Assembly (NCBI RefSeq): GCF_033115175.1
Contig: NC_084831.1
Location: 43,556,002-43,620,001, forward strand
DNA: 64,000 nt
Origin: Lepus europaeus
Lineage: Eukaryota > Chordata > Mammalia > Lagomorpha > Leporidae
Direction of reading: 5' to 3'
Positions 1 to 11,002 of the stretch are shown here, in pieces. The position numbers were made by a program, and so were the translations under genes. The notes under the pieces were generated by a model. The model was not told the DNA's origin. It ran no database searches and saw only the letters and a program-made list of their open reading frames with translations. Each line of letters opens with the position of its first letter. The stretch's first letter is position 1.

Positions 1-178
1 TCCTCCTGGTCTCCCATGCGAGTGCAAGGCCCAAGCACTTGGGCCATCCTCCACTGCCTTCCCGGGCCACAGCAGAGAGCTGGATCAGAAGAGGAGCAGC
101 CGGGACTAGAACCGGCACCCATATGGGATGCCGGCACTTCAGGCCAGGGCGTTAACCCATTGCACCACAGCCCCGGCC
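1..178 (-). repeat. CSINE, cut by window edge
   Basis: Minus-strand C-repeat. The tRNA-like head lies at the right (gttaacccattgcaccacag then ccccggcccc); the body and tail lie outside the window. Confidence 0.9.
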
Positions 179-185
179 CCATTAT

Positions 186-400
186 TTTGCCTCTTGATTC
201 CAGCTCCCTGTGAATGCAGATCCTCGAAGGGAACAGGTAGATGGCTCAAGTAATTGGGCTCCAGACACCCACATGAGAGACTTGGAATTGAATGCCTGGC
301 TTTGGCCTGGTCCAGTTCCAGCCATTGCAGGCACCTGGGGACTAAACTAGTGAATGAGAGCTTTATGTCTGTCTGTCTGTCTCTCAAATAACTTTAAAAA
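186..400 (+). repeat. old CSINE, 5'-truncated
   Basis: Starts within the body (ttccagctccctg), runs through the acccacatgagagac block to a GTCT-rich tail and short A-run. The tRNA head is missing. Its 3' end supplied the target of the next two SINEs. Confidence 0.75.
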
Positions 401-410
401 CTCATTCTAG

Positions 411-709
411 AGCCGGTGCCGCGGCTCACTAGGCTAATCCTCCACCTTGCAGCGCCGGCACACCGGGTTCTAGTCCCGGTCAGGGCACCGATCCTGTCCC
501 GGTTGCCCCTCTTCCAGGCCAGCTCTCTGCTGTGGCCCGGGAAGGCAGTGGAGGATGGCCCAAGTCCTTGGGCCCTGCACCCCATGGGAGACCAGGAGAA
601 GCACCTGGCTCCTGCCATCGGATCAGCGCGGTGCGGCCATTGGAGGGTGAACCAACGGCAAAAGGAAGACCTTTCTCTCTGTCTCTCTCTCACTGTCCAC
701 TCTGCCTGT

Positions 710-744
<35 letters not shown>
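411..744 (+). repeat. CSINE (young type), first of a same-site pair
   Basis: Full-length head, body and CT tail, then an A-run of about 38. Flanked by ctcattctag (401-410) and ctcattccag (750-759). Confidence 0.93.
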
Positions 745-752
<8 letters not shown>

Positions 753-759
753 ATTCCAG

Positions 760-1076
760 GCCGGTGCCACGGCTCAATTGGCTAATCCTCCGCCTGCAGC
801 ACCGGCACCCTGGGTTCTAGTCCTGGTTGGGGCGCCGGATTCTGTCCCAGTTGCTCCTCTTCCAGTCCAGCTCTCTGCTGTGGCCCGGGAAGGCAGTGGA
901 GGATGGCCCAAGTGCTTGGGCCTTGCACCCACATGGGAGACCAGAAAGAAGCACCTGGCTCCTGGCTTCGGATTGGTGCAGTGCTGGCTGTGGTGGCCAT
1001 TTGGGGGGTGAAGACCTTTCTCTCTGTCTCTCTCTCTCTCACTGTTTAACTCTGCCTGTCAAAAAACAAACAAACA
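760..1076 (+). repeat. CSINE, second of a same-site pair
   Basis: Head begins directly after the duplication at 745-759; tail is an A-rich caaacaaac run. A third copy of the target, aaaaactcattccag, follows at 1077-1091. Confidence 0.93.
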
Positions 1077-1091
1077 AAAAACTCATTCCAG

Positions 1092-1969
1092 TGATGTATA
1101 GAATTATGTCTTGGGACCCTGGAAGGGTGTTGAATTCTGTGTCACAGGAGAGTGCCCTCATATTGATGAACTCTCCTTATCCAGCCCCCGAAATACTCTC
1201 CTGGAACCTGCCAGCAAATGTGAGGCAGACTCTACAGCTGCTTTAGCACATCAACTCCCTTTTCCTTTAGCAGACCCTGCACCTACCAAGTTGTGCTATT
1301 TGATCCTAAGTCTGGTAGCCAGGAGAAGGGATCAGAGCAGATCCTGAAGAGGACCTGCATTGTCTTATAAAGTACCTATGAAGGGGTGGTGGACAGGCAT
1401 TAATCTCCTAGTCCAGGACAGTGAGTCACATCTATAGGCCCAGAGGGCTCACAGGAATCTTAGGAATCAAGCTTCTCAAATGCATCTTACCTACATATCC
1501 TCACCCTAAATCCCAGAGTTGTACTTCTTCCCTATCAGTAGCCAACTTCTTGAAGAGGATTTCCTATGCTAAGAATTCGGTCTTTTCTAAAATCTCCCAA
1601 CCTGCCTGATAATTGTCTCCACCCACTGGCTGCAAGAGATGAGGGTCCCTTTAAATGCCACCAGTGAAATTCTTTGCTTTAAATTGTTCATAGATCCAAA
1701 CCTGTCAATTTTGCTCATCAGTTAATTGGTGGCACTTAGCAAGTCATCCACTCCCACAATCCTATGGTTGCTATTTCCATTTCTAAATGCCTGAGATATG
1801 ACACCAGCTATTATTGAGAATCCCTTACTTCCAGCTGTATCCCATGCCAATTCACTTCAGATGAAAATCTGCAATTATATCCATAGTATGTCAGAGACTC
1901 TCATACTCCGCCTGCCACATTGCCATCCAGTCCTTGTGTGATCCAAAGGCAGAATTACAGAGCAATCGA
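1092..1969. other. unassigned intergenic DNA
   Basis: No gene, RNA or repeat recognised. The open frames at 1111-1347 and 1421-1609 are short and lack splice or codon support. Confidence 0.5.
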
Positions 1970-1971
1970 GC

Positions 1972-2008
<37 letters not shown>

Positions 2009-2288
2009 AGAGAGATAAGGAGAGAAAGAGGGGGTGGGGAGAGACAGAGATCTTTCATCATTTAGTTCACTTCTCCAATGACCACAATGGTTGGAGCCAG
2101 GAGTTTCTTCTGGGTCTCCCACATGAGTTACATGGGTCCAAGCACTTGTACCATCTTCCACAGCTTTCCCAAGCACATTAGCATGGAGCTGGATAGGAAG
2201 TAGAGCAGCTGGGACCTGAACCAGAGCCTATATGGGATGCTGGCATTACATGTTGTGGCTTTACCCACTATGCCACAATGCTAGCCTC
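1970..2288 (-). repeat. old CSINE with GA tail
   Basis: Minus copy. GA repeat at 1975-2003 (complement of the CT tail), body, then head at the right ending ccactatgccacaatgctag. Confidence 0.85.
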
Positions 2289-2542
2289 CAGAATTCCATC
2301 TTTAGGGGATGCATTTAGGACCAGTCTTGATGTCAAATGTTTTAGGTTAGATTCCTTAAAAGCCGAGCCTGAGATGGGAATTCTAGTTTAAGAGACTTAT
2401 TTAGGGACTTGCTTTTCGGTGAAAAGGAGAGATGGAAGTAGCATAGGGCAGTGGAGAAAAGCTAAAGCAGAGTGTGATTTCCATGACCAAAGCTTTAGTC
2501 TAGTTCCATAGGGAAATTCTGAAACAAGGACTGCAATTTAAG
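2289..2542. other. unassigned
   Basis: Nothing recognised between two SINEs. Confidence 0.4.
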
Positions 2543-2555
2543 ATTAGTTGTTTGG

Positions 2556-2865
2556 GGACCTGCGTTGTGGCATAGCTGGAAAAGCTACCACCTGTGATGC
2601 TGGCATCCCATATGGCTGCTGGTTCAAGTCCTGGATGCTCCATTTCCAATCCAGCTCCCTGCTAATGGCCTGGGAAGAAGCAGTAGAATATAGCCCAAGT
2701 GCTTGGGCCCCTACACCCATGTGGGAGACCTGGATGGGGCTCCTAGCTCCTGGTTTCAGCCTGGCCTAGCACTGACCATTGTGGCTGCCTGGGGAGTGAA
2801 CTAGCAGACAGAAGATCAATCTCTCTCTCTCACTCTTTCAAATAAAAAATCTTTAAAAATATAAA
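2556..2865 (+). repeat. old CSINE with target duplication
   Basis: Head ggacctgcgttgtggcatag, tail ctctctcactctttcaaat. Duplication attagttgtttgg at 2543-2555 and 2866-2878. Confidence 0.93.
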
Positions 2866-2878
2866 ATTAGTTGTTTGG

Positions 2879-3126
2879 AGTGCCCAGGTTCAATGTGTGT
2901 CTCTGGCTCCTGACTCTAGCTTCCTGCCAATGCAGACCCTGGGAAACAGTGGTGATGACTGAAGTAGCTAGATCCCTGCCACCCATGTGGGAGACTTGGA
3001 TTTAATTTCAGGGCTTTGCCTTGTCCCAGCCCTGGCCAGTATAGACATTTGGGAAATGAACCAGCAGCTAGGAGATCTTTCTTTCTCTTTCTCTCCCTGC
3101 TCCCTTTAAATAAACAATTAAAAAAA
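2879..3126 (+). repeat. old divergent CSINE, 5'-truncated
   Basis: Body from gtgcccaggttc onward, with cacccatgtgggagacttgg and the ccctttaaataaac tail. Confidence 0.75.
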
Positions 3127-3195
3127 TTAGTCCTTTGAGATAAGGGACTGGATAGTCATTGATGGGTCTTCTCTTCCTTTTCCTCACAACCCAAA

Positions 3196-3432
3196 GAGAC
3201 AACTCCACTTCCAATCCAGCTCTCAGTTATGGCCTGGGAAAGCAGTGGAAAATGGCCCAAGTGCTTAGGCCCCTGCACCTGACGTGGAAGACCTGTAAAT
3301 TCCTGGTCCTGGCTTCAGGTCGGCCCAGCTCCAGCCATTGCAGCCATTTGGGGAGTGAACCAGTGGATGGAAGACTTTTCTCTCTCTGCCTCTGCCCCTC
3401 TGTAACTTTGCCTTTCAAATAAATAAATAGAT
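3196..3432 (+). repeat. CSINE, 5'-truncated
   Basis: Starts at ccacttccaatccagctct; ends in the tail tgcctttcaaataaataaat. Confidence 0.85.
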
Positions 3433-3589
3433 ACATACATCTTTTTAAAAATAATTTTAAATATGGAGTTGTAGACCTGTTGCAAGAATTTCTTAAGCTG
3501 CAGATATTGCATATATGTACATGTACATATATTAAAAGTAATCTTTAACAACCTACAACAGAGATTTGCTTTCCCCATTTTTTCCTATG

Positions 3590-3700
3590 AGAGATTAAAG
3601 GCATAGAAAGGTTAACTAACTTATTCAAGGTCACAAATTAATAGAAAATCCAGATCTGTGAAACTTCAAAGCCTGCTCCTTCCCATTACACCACACAAGT
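3590..3700 (-). repeat. MIR fragment
   Basis: Reverse of the MIR core: taactaacttattcaaggtc then cacaaattaatag and aaagcctgctcc. Confidence 0.7.
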
Positions 3701-4149
3701 CAAGTCATTGCTCATTAATATAGTGAAGATAGTTGTCAGTAATCTGTGATGTTCTGTAAACAGCACTGTGACTTCTAGAGCTCTACTAACTGAACATGCT
3801 TGAAAATCCCTAGACTTGTTGCCTGTAATGGCCTTGTAGAATCTGTGTGATTCTATAAATTCTATGCCATTGTCTTTCATGAATTATTACCATTATTACT
3901 TAACATTTATGGAGGCCTATGCTTTAGCTCTGCACAAAATGAGAGCTATTTTATTTACCAGCATTTATTCCTCTGAGTGAGTAATTTGCATGGAATTGAG
4001 AAAGGAATGCTTGGAAGAATAATCATAGTCAAGTAAAATGAGAATGGATTTGGGAGTTAGATCTAAATTCAAACCTAATTGTGCCACTTTGTTCATTATT
4101 ATCTAACAAGTCTATATCACTGTGGGATATAGGTGGGGAGGAAGTTGGT
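3701..4149. other. unassigned intergenic DNA
   Basis: AT-rich; nothing recognised. Confidence 0.4.
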
Positions 4150-4479
4150 TTTTATTTATTTGTTTTTAAATTATTTATTTATTTGAAAGAGAGAGAGGGA
4201 GAGAGAGAGAGGGAGAGAGAGAAATATTCTATGTGTTGGTTCACTGCAATGGCCAGAACCGGAACAGGGCCAGGCTGAACCCAGGAGCCCGGAACTCCAT
4301 CTGGGTCTCCCATGTGGGTGGAAAGGGCTCAAATACTTGGCCCGTCTTCTTCAGCTTTCCTAAGCATATTAGCAGTGAGCTGGATCAGAAGCAGAGCAGC
4401 TGGGACTCAAATTGGTGCTCATATGGGATGATGGCATTGCAGGAGGCAGCTTTACCTGCTGTGCCACAACACTGACCCT
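4150..4479 (-). repeat. CSINE
   Basis: ttatttatttgaaaga tail complement with a GA run, body, and head gctgtgccacaacactgacc. Confidence 0.88.
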
Positions 4480-4557
4480 AGAAAGGTGGTTTTTATGTTT
4501 CAAGATTTTTTTTTCCCAATCTGAACACTACATATTAGATTTTTTAAAAAGTTTAAA

Positions 4558-4874
4558 GTTTTTCAAATTTTCATTTATTTGAAAGGTACAGAGACACACA
4601 CATAGAGAGACAGAGACAGAAAGAGATCTTCCATCTGCTGGTTCACTCTCCAAATGCCTGCAACAGCCAGGGCTGAACCAGGAGCCTGGAACTCAATCTG
4701 GGTCTCCCAGGTGAGTGTCAAGGGACTCAAATTCTTGAGTTACTACCTGCTTCATTCCAGGGTGCACATTAGAAGGAAGCTGGATTGGAACTGGAGGTAG
4801 GAGTCGAACTCTAGCACTCAGATATGGGATGCAGGCATTCTAAGTGGCTTAACTGCTTCTCTAAAGACCTGCCC
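4558..4874 (-). repeat. old CSINE
   Basis: ttcatttatttgaaaggtac, body with gatcttccatctgctggttc, divergent head ending aaagacctgcccc. Confidence 0.85.
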
Positions 4875-5229
4875 CTCTTTCTCTTCCCCATCTTAGTCCC
4901 ACTTTTACTTTTTACTATGGTCTATTTTCTATTAACTTTATACACATATGATTAATTATATGTTAAGTAAAGAGTTCAACAAATAGTATAAAATTTTTTT
5001 TCCTTAACAGTCAAGACAAGGACTGTTCAAAGTCACTGCTTTTCAAAGTGAGGGGTGGGAGTTTGGGTAGGAGGGTGGGCACGGTGGGAAGAATCACCAT
5101 GTTCCTAAAGTTGTAGTTATGAAATGTATGAATTTTGTAACTGTAAAACTGTATAGTTCCACATACATTCCTACAGACTTACTTCTAAGAGTACAGTTTA
5201 AAAACTTGCTGTGGGACCCCAAATCCCCT
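4875..5229. other. unassigned, possibly L1 3' UTR start
   Basis: T/C-rich then AT-rich. The last part may belong to the L1 that follows. Confidence 0.35.
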
Positions 5230-5860
5230 TAAGCTGGGTGGTAAAAATAGGATTTTAAGTGTCAAAGTGATCATATGGATAGGATTAAGTGTTAAAATGA
5301 TCATATAAATAAGATTAAGTGTTTAGTAATAATAATAGATAGAATTAAAAAGGAGTGAATGCTCCAACATGGAAAGCAGTCCATACAGCACATTCATAGT
5401 ATGACAATCGATTTAAGTAGCACTCTGATCTCAGAATCAGCCCTTATAGCATTCTAGTCTGGCTGAAAAGCCCATGAGAGCATTTCAGGAATGGAAAGCC
5501 AAGATACTGTGGCAAAAAGCATCCTACATGAAGGACCGCTGTGGGTGAGACCCTAGTGGAAAGAAATGGTCATCAAAGGTCATCAAAGGTCATCAAAGGA
5601 GGATGTACTTTTCTCTGAAGGGAGGAAAGAACCTCTACTTTGCTTATGGCCTTGTCTAAATACTGATGGAGTTTGTGGATTCAAAAGGCTTCCATAGCCT
5701 AGGCAGCTCATGTCAGAAGCCTTGGGTGATCACTGATGTCATACATAAGAGTGTTAATTGTTAAATTAACAACAGTGTGCACTAACTTCCCATGTAGGAC
5801 CTCTGTCCTCAAAGAGTTATATTATGACAGTTAACAATAAAATCTGTTCTCAAAAAATAA
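5230..5860 (+). mobile_element. rabbit-type L1 3' end, 5'-truncated
   Basis: Shares long blocks with four other copies here: ttatggccttgtctaaata, ggcttccatagcct, caacagtgtgcactaact, catgtaggacctctgtcct. Non-coding 3' UTR only. It contains three roughly 30-bp tandem units at 5249-5340 and three copies of ggtcatcaaa near 5569-5598. Confidence 0.8.
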
Positions 5861-7584
5861 AGAACTGCCCACATTAGATTTTAATACCTTCTGAATTTTT
5901 GCAAAATATGCATCAAGAAATAAGTGAAAGTTTCTTTCTGTAGATAATAAAAAACTGGTTGTGAAAGTGTAAATTCTTCCTGTTGCAAAAATGAGCATGA
6001 GAACAATCTTATCTTACAAATGCTTTGTGGAATGAATAACCACCCAGGTCAGGTTATCCTGACCATGACTCAATCCAGGGAGCTAGAATTCAGGCCACAA
6101 ATAAATTTTCCAATGCTCATTTCATGTGTTTAGAACTTACAGTAGATTAGGATACCCCACCTCCAGCTCCTGGGACAAATGGGACAGCATATAGGACACA
6201 GAGATACATCCTCTTCTGCTGTTTGCCAAAGGATCTGGTCATCTGTTTTAGAGGCCACTCAGCCCTGACAATCCAAAAGGATCCCTTACCTTTCCTTTTG
6301 TATCATTTTGCCTTTCCTCTCCCTTTCCTTCATCCCCTCAGGGATTTGAGAAATGTTTTGGGGATCATGGCAATAAGGCAGAACAATGAAACTCATCTGG
6401 CAATTGGTTGTCAGAGTCATTATTTAACTTCATTGTCTGGGCTTAATCAGACACAACTAATAGTGCGTGTGAAGTTTTCCACAGCAATGATTGTGCTCTG
6501 TCTTCCAAAACAGCATACAATCATGACTACTCATATACTAAACTACAATAGTATAGTATAGTCACTGATGGCCTTGTTCATTGAATTATAACTTAATTTC
6601 AGCTTATTTTAAGTCTGCATATACTGATCTTCAGGCACTTTAAAAGTCTTATTTTGGAGGCAAACAACCCATCTTCACATCCCCTTCACCCACCCTATGG
6701 CCTGCCTTTCTCCCTAGTTCTAGGCAGAACACACTGGAGTCCAGGAATTCTCTCCTTCTGGATGGCCATGTAAGTTTGAGTCCTCCATGAAGCAGGCATG
6801 AAGACAGAGTTCAAATGCAATGCATTTATTGGGGATAACATTTGTGGAAATTCAAGGAGAGAAGGTGCAGGAGTCATTGGTGACTGAATGTCACATCCCC
6901 TCCCTGTTCCTCTCTAAATCACCCTCCCTCCCAAAATAAAACTTAGATAATATCTGGACCTAAATATATTCATCAGAAACTCTAGCATTTTAAAAGACAC
7001 ATATTCATTATGTCTAAGTGCTTTTTTCCATTGGTGGGTGTGTGTAAGTCTGGGTCCTCGAAGAATCCTAGATGGCATTAATCATGCAAGGGTTTTTCAG
7101 GGAAAATGTCTATGTAAAGGAAAACTGGCAGGGAATTGGAACAGAATGAGAGAGCTGTCAGACTGCCAGACTGTCTGACCCCAAGAGAAGGAGTGAGGGA
7201 GAAAAGATTGAGTGGAAACATCTTAGACTACCTTGCGGGCTGAGGAAGGTTTGGCAGACTACTGGGGTGTCCTCAATCAGTCAACCATCAGAGGAGTCCC
7301 ATGCCTCCCAGCAATAAGTCTGCCTTAGTTTTTTTTCTACATACTCAATCATTGATGGGGTCAACCCATAGTTGTCTTATCCTTAATACAAGTACAGTGA
7401 TGGATTTTTGAGTTCAGCATCCTGAACCTTAGTCAATTACCATCTCTATGGCTGGAGGTCTGCAGGTCACAATCTCATGGCCACTATAGGGAGAGAATCA
7501 TAAAAATGTGTTGTGATGTATACATTCAGGAGCAAGAATCTTCCAAGGTGAGACCAGCTAGCTTTACACTCTGGCTATGTAATT
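5861..7584. other. unassigned intergenic DNA
   Basis: No supported gene. The 112-residue frame at 6223-6561 has no recognisable domain. Parts (6760-6890, 7040-7330) look like old interspersed repeat but I cannot name a family. Confidence 0.4.
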
Positions 7585-7742
7585 CCAACAACAACCCTGA
7601 GATAGATTCTATTGTTATTCCTGTTTTATCTATGAGGAAAATATGGATCATAAAAGTAAAGTGACTTTTCCAAAATCACACAGCTCAGAGGTGAAATGGC
7701 TGGAATTTAATCACAAAGAGGTTTATCTAACTCCATGTCAAT
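7585..7742 (-). repeat. MIR
   Basis: Reverse MIR core: ttcctgttttatctatgagg, then ccaaaatcacacagctcaga. Confidence 0.8.
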
Positions 7743-7881
7743 GTGACAGGTATTATGTTTGGACCTGAGTCAGTGAACAAGACAAAGAGTCCCTCAGGGG
7801 GTTTATGGTACCAGAAATCTTCCCAGTAACATACCCCTCCATGTCCCCAAGTCTAGACAGCTACCATTTACCAATGGCTTC

Positions 7882-7995
7882 TCTGCGCTGGTCAGTGTAT
7901 TGAAGTGCTTTCCATACTTTATCTCACTTAGTCCTTGGTAGCTTCTCTGTTGGATAGGTCTTACTAGCCCTATTTTACATATGAAGAAACTGAAG
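7882..7995 (-). repeat. MIR, left part, split by a CSINE
   Basis: tatctcacttagtccttgg ... ctattttacatatgaagaaac; continues after the SINE at about 8312-8343. Confidence 0.8.
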
Positions 7996-8307
7996 GCTGG
8001 CGCCACAGCTCATTAGGCTAATCCCTGCAGTGCTGGCACACTGGGTTCTAGTCCCAGTCGGGGCGCCAGATTCTGTCCTGGTTGCTCCTCTTCCAGTCCA
8101 GCTCTCTGCTGGCCCAGGAAGGCATTGGAGGATGGCCCAAGTGCTTGGGCCCTGCACCCACATGGGAGACCAGGAGGAAGCACCTGTGCAGTGCGCTGGC
8201 CATGGCGGCCATTTGGGGGGTGAACCAACAGAAGCAAGACCTTTCTCTCTGTTTCTCTCTCTCACTGTCTAACTCTGCCTGTCAAAAAATTTAAATAAAA
8301 AAAAAAA
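7996..8307 (+). repeat. CSINE inserted in a MIR
   Basis: Full-length. Duplication aagaaactgaag at 7984-7995 and 8308-8319 restores the MIR when removed. The second half of the body is shortened. Confidence 0.94.
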
Positions 8308-8344
8308 AAGAAACTGAAGTTTATGAAAAGGTTACTTATAAAGT

Positions 8345-8505
8345 TTTAACTAACATTTAGTAAGCTCATACTATGTGCTAGGCCCTGTTCTCAATGAGTT
8401 GCATGTTTTAACTCATTTAATCTCCACAGTAGTCATTTGAAGTAGCTGCTCTCATTGTCTCCATTTTATAGACGAGGAATCAGAAGCACACTTGATTTAG
8501 TGTAA
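8345..8505 (-). repeat. MIR
   Basis: tactatgtgctaggccctg ... ttaactcatttaatctccac ... ccattttatagacgaggaa, a near-complete reverse MIR right half. Confidence 0.85.
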
Positions 8506-8513
8506 GAAACCCA

Positions 8514-8767
8514 GCTGGGACCGATGCCATGGCGTAGTGGGTAAAGCCACTGCCTGCAGTGCTGACATCCCATATGGGCACAGGTTCAAGTTCCGGCTGC
8601 TCTACTTCTGACCCAGCTCTCTGCTATGGCCTGGGAAGGCAGTGGAGGAAGGCCCGAGTCTTTGGGCTCCTGCATTCATGTGGGAGACCTGTAAGAAGCT
8701 CCTGGCTCCTGGCCTTGGATTGGCGTAGCTCTGGCCTTTGTGGCCAATTGGAGAGTGAACCAGCAGA

Positions 8768-8816
<49 letters not shown>

Positions 8817-8868
8817 ATGTGTGTGAGAAACTCTTTCAAATAAATAAATAAATCTTTAAAAAAAAAAC
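8514..8868 (+). repeat. CSINE with CT microsatellite tail
   Basis: Head gctgggaccgatgccatggc; tail carries about 21 CT units at 8771-8812, then ctctttcaaataaataaat. Confidence 0.93.
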
Positions 8869-9137
8869 TCAGTTTGGAAAGTGGTGGAGTTCAATGTAGA
8901 TATTCTGGTTTCAGGGCTTGCTTGCTTGCCTAACCACTGTGGCAAACTGTCTAACACCAGGAGAGCTGGATTTGTATCCCAAGTTTGCCTGACTCCAAAC
9001 TAAACTCTGGAAGACACATTGCTCTTTTGCTCCACGGTTCACTTTTCACCTCTTTTTTGGAGGACAAGAAAAATCCACCTCAGTAAATAGTCACTGAGTA
9101 CCTGTTCTATACCTGTGCTATATACCAGGAAAAAAGA
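8869..9137. other. unassigned
   Basis: No element recognised. Confidence 0.4.
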
Positions 9138-9262
9138 AGATAGCTAACCAATGAAGTATTATGCATCTGTAAAAAGGGAGATCATCATATACAAGTGTAT
9201 CATAATTTCTAGGATATATTATTAAGTAAAAACGCAAGGTGCGAAAGAGAATATAAGTATAT
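9138..9262 (+). mobile_element. old L1 (L1M-like) fragment
   Basis: gaagtattatgcatctgtaa and tattattaagtaaaaacgca, then aaggtgcgaaag, match the familiar layout of ancient L1 3' regions. Confidence 0.5.
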
Positions 9263-9562
9263 ATTTATTTATTTACATATTTGAAAGGCAGAGAGACAGA
9301 CACACAGAGGGATTTTCCATCTTTTGGTTCACTCCCCAAAAGCCTACAACACCTAGGGCTGGGCAGCAGAATCCTGGAGCCAGTATTTCAATCTAGGTCT
9401 CCTATGTAAGTGGCAGGGACTTAATCACTTGAGCCATCACCTGCTGCACATTATCAGAAGGCTAGAATCAGGAGCAGACGCAGGGTTTGAACCCAGGCAC
9501 TCCAATATGAGATGTGGGCATCCTTAGCAGTGTCCTGACAGCTGCACCAAATGCCCATCCCA
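9263..9562 (-). repeat. old CSINE
   Basis: ttacatatttgaaaggcaga tail complement; divergent head ending caccaaatgcccatccc. Confidence 0.82.
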
Positions 9563-9572
9563 GTGTATTTTT

Positions 9573-9876
9573 CAAAAAATTTATTTATTTTCACTTTATT
9601 TGAACAGCAGAGACAGAGATCTTCCATCTGTGGGTTCACTCCCTAAATACTTCCAACAGTCAGGTGAGGCCATGCCGAAGCCAGGAGCCTAGAACCCAAT
9701 CCAGGCATCCCACATGGTTGGCAGAGACCCAATTACTTGAACCATCTGGTGCCTCCCAGGGTGCACATTAACAAGATGCTGGATTGGAAACAGAGGAGCT
9801 GGGACTTGAACCAGGCATTCTGATATGGGATGTGAGTATCCCAAGCAGTCTTAACTGCTGCACCAAATGTCTTCCT
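9573..9876 (-). repeat. old CSINE
   Basis: gatcttccatctgtgggttc body and head gctgcaccaaatgtcttcc. Adjacent to the previous copy in the same orientation. Confidence 0.82.
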
Positions 9877-10721
9877 TCGAACCCCATGCACATTTTTTAT
9901 GTGTCAGAAAGAAGAAAATTACAAAAAAAATGTGTGAACTATTTAAAAAGTGTCAGTGTGATGAATTGCAAAGGTTAAAGGGCAAATATTAAAAGGCACT
10001 AGAGAGATTTGACAATTAAATATAACATGTGATTCTTAACAGAATACTGGGTCTGGGGGCAGAGAGAAAGGAAGCTATAAAGTGTTAAGTCCTGAACCAT
10101 AAAGGGTCTGAGATGTTATCCCATTTACATAGTTCTACACACACACAAAACATACTCTATTGGGAACACTAGACCCCTGGATCTGGGTCAGGGATAAGAG
10201 ATCATTTTTGCTGACATAGCAACCTTAGCACTAGTTTTCTGTGCCCCATTTTCCTTCAGGCTGACAAAATGGGGATCTGATGTCACCTGCATGCCTATAC
10301 CACAAAAGAAAAACCCCAAAACTATTCATCTCAGAACTTATCTAGTTTGGCTTTCACGCCTGCCCATCCTTCCTTCCAGTCACCACTCAGAGGTGATTTT
10401 TTTTCACCAACTGTTACTCTAAAAATTAGTAGATTAAAAAATTAAATATTTATCATGCCTTTTAAGAAAAAATTATCTACTTCATCCCCAGTTGGAGGCA
10501 CAGTTTGTTTTAGAAGAATGCCAGTTAATGGATGTGGAAGGAATGTATTAGAAATTAGCACATAGACATATCTTGTTTTAGTGTACTTTGCTTAATTTTG
10601 CTTTGCAGATTTTATGTTATTTGCAAATTGAAGGTTTGTAGTAACCCTGTCAAGCAAGTCTGGACCATTTTTCAAGCAGCTCAGATGACTGTCCATATTT
10701 TTAGCAATAAAATATTTTTAT
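9877..10721. other. unassigned intergenic DNA
   Basis: AT-rich; nothing recognised. May include more old L1 sequence. Confidence 0.4.
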
Positions 10722-11002
10722 TTTAAAATTTTATTTATTTGAAAGGCAGAGAGACAGAGACAGACCAGGAGAGATCTTCCATCTGCTAGTTCAATTCCCA
10801 ACCAAGAACTGAGAACTTGGTTCAGATCTCCCACATGAGAGGTAGTAACCCAAATGCTTGAGCCATCATTTGAAGCCTCGCAGGGTACACTTTAGTAGTA
10901 AGCTGAACTTAGAAGCAGAGCCAGTACTCAAACCCAGGGACTCTAACATGTGATGCAAGTGTCCACATGGCATCCCAACTGAGGCACCAAACACCTGTCC
11001 CC
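10722..11002 (-). repeat. old CSINE
   Basis: tttatttatttgaaaggcag, gatcttccatctgctagttc, head gaggcaccaaacacctgtcc. Confidence 0.82.

Noticed and set aside
6223..6561. 112-residue open frame as a small gene
   Set aside because: No CpG island, splice signals or recognisable domain; length is within chance for this composition.
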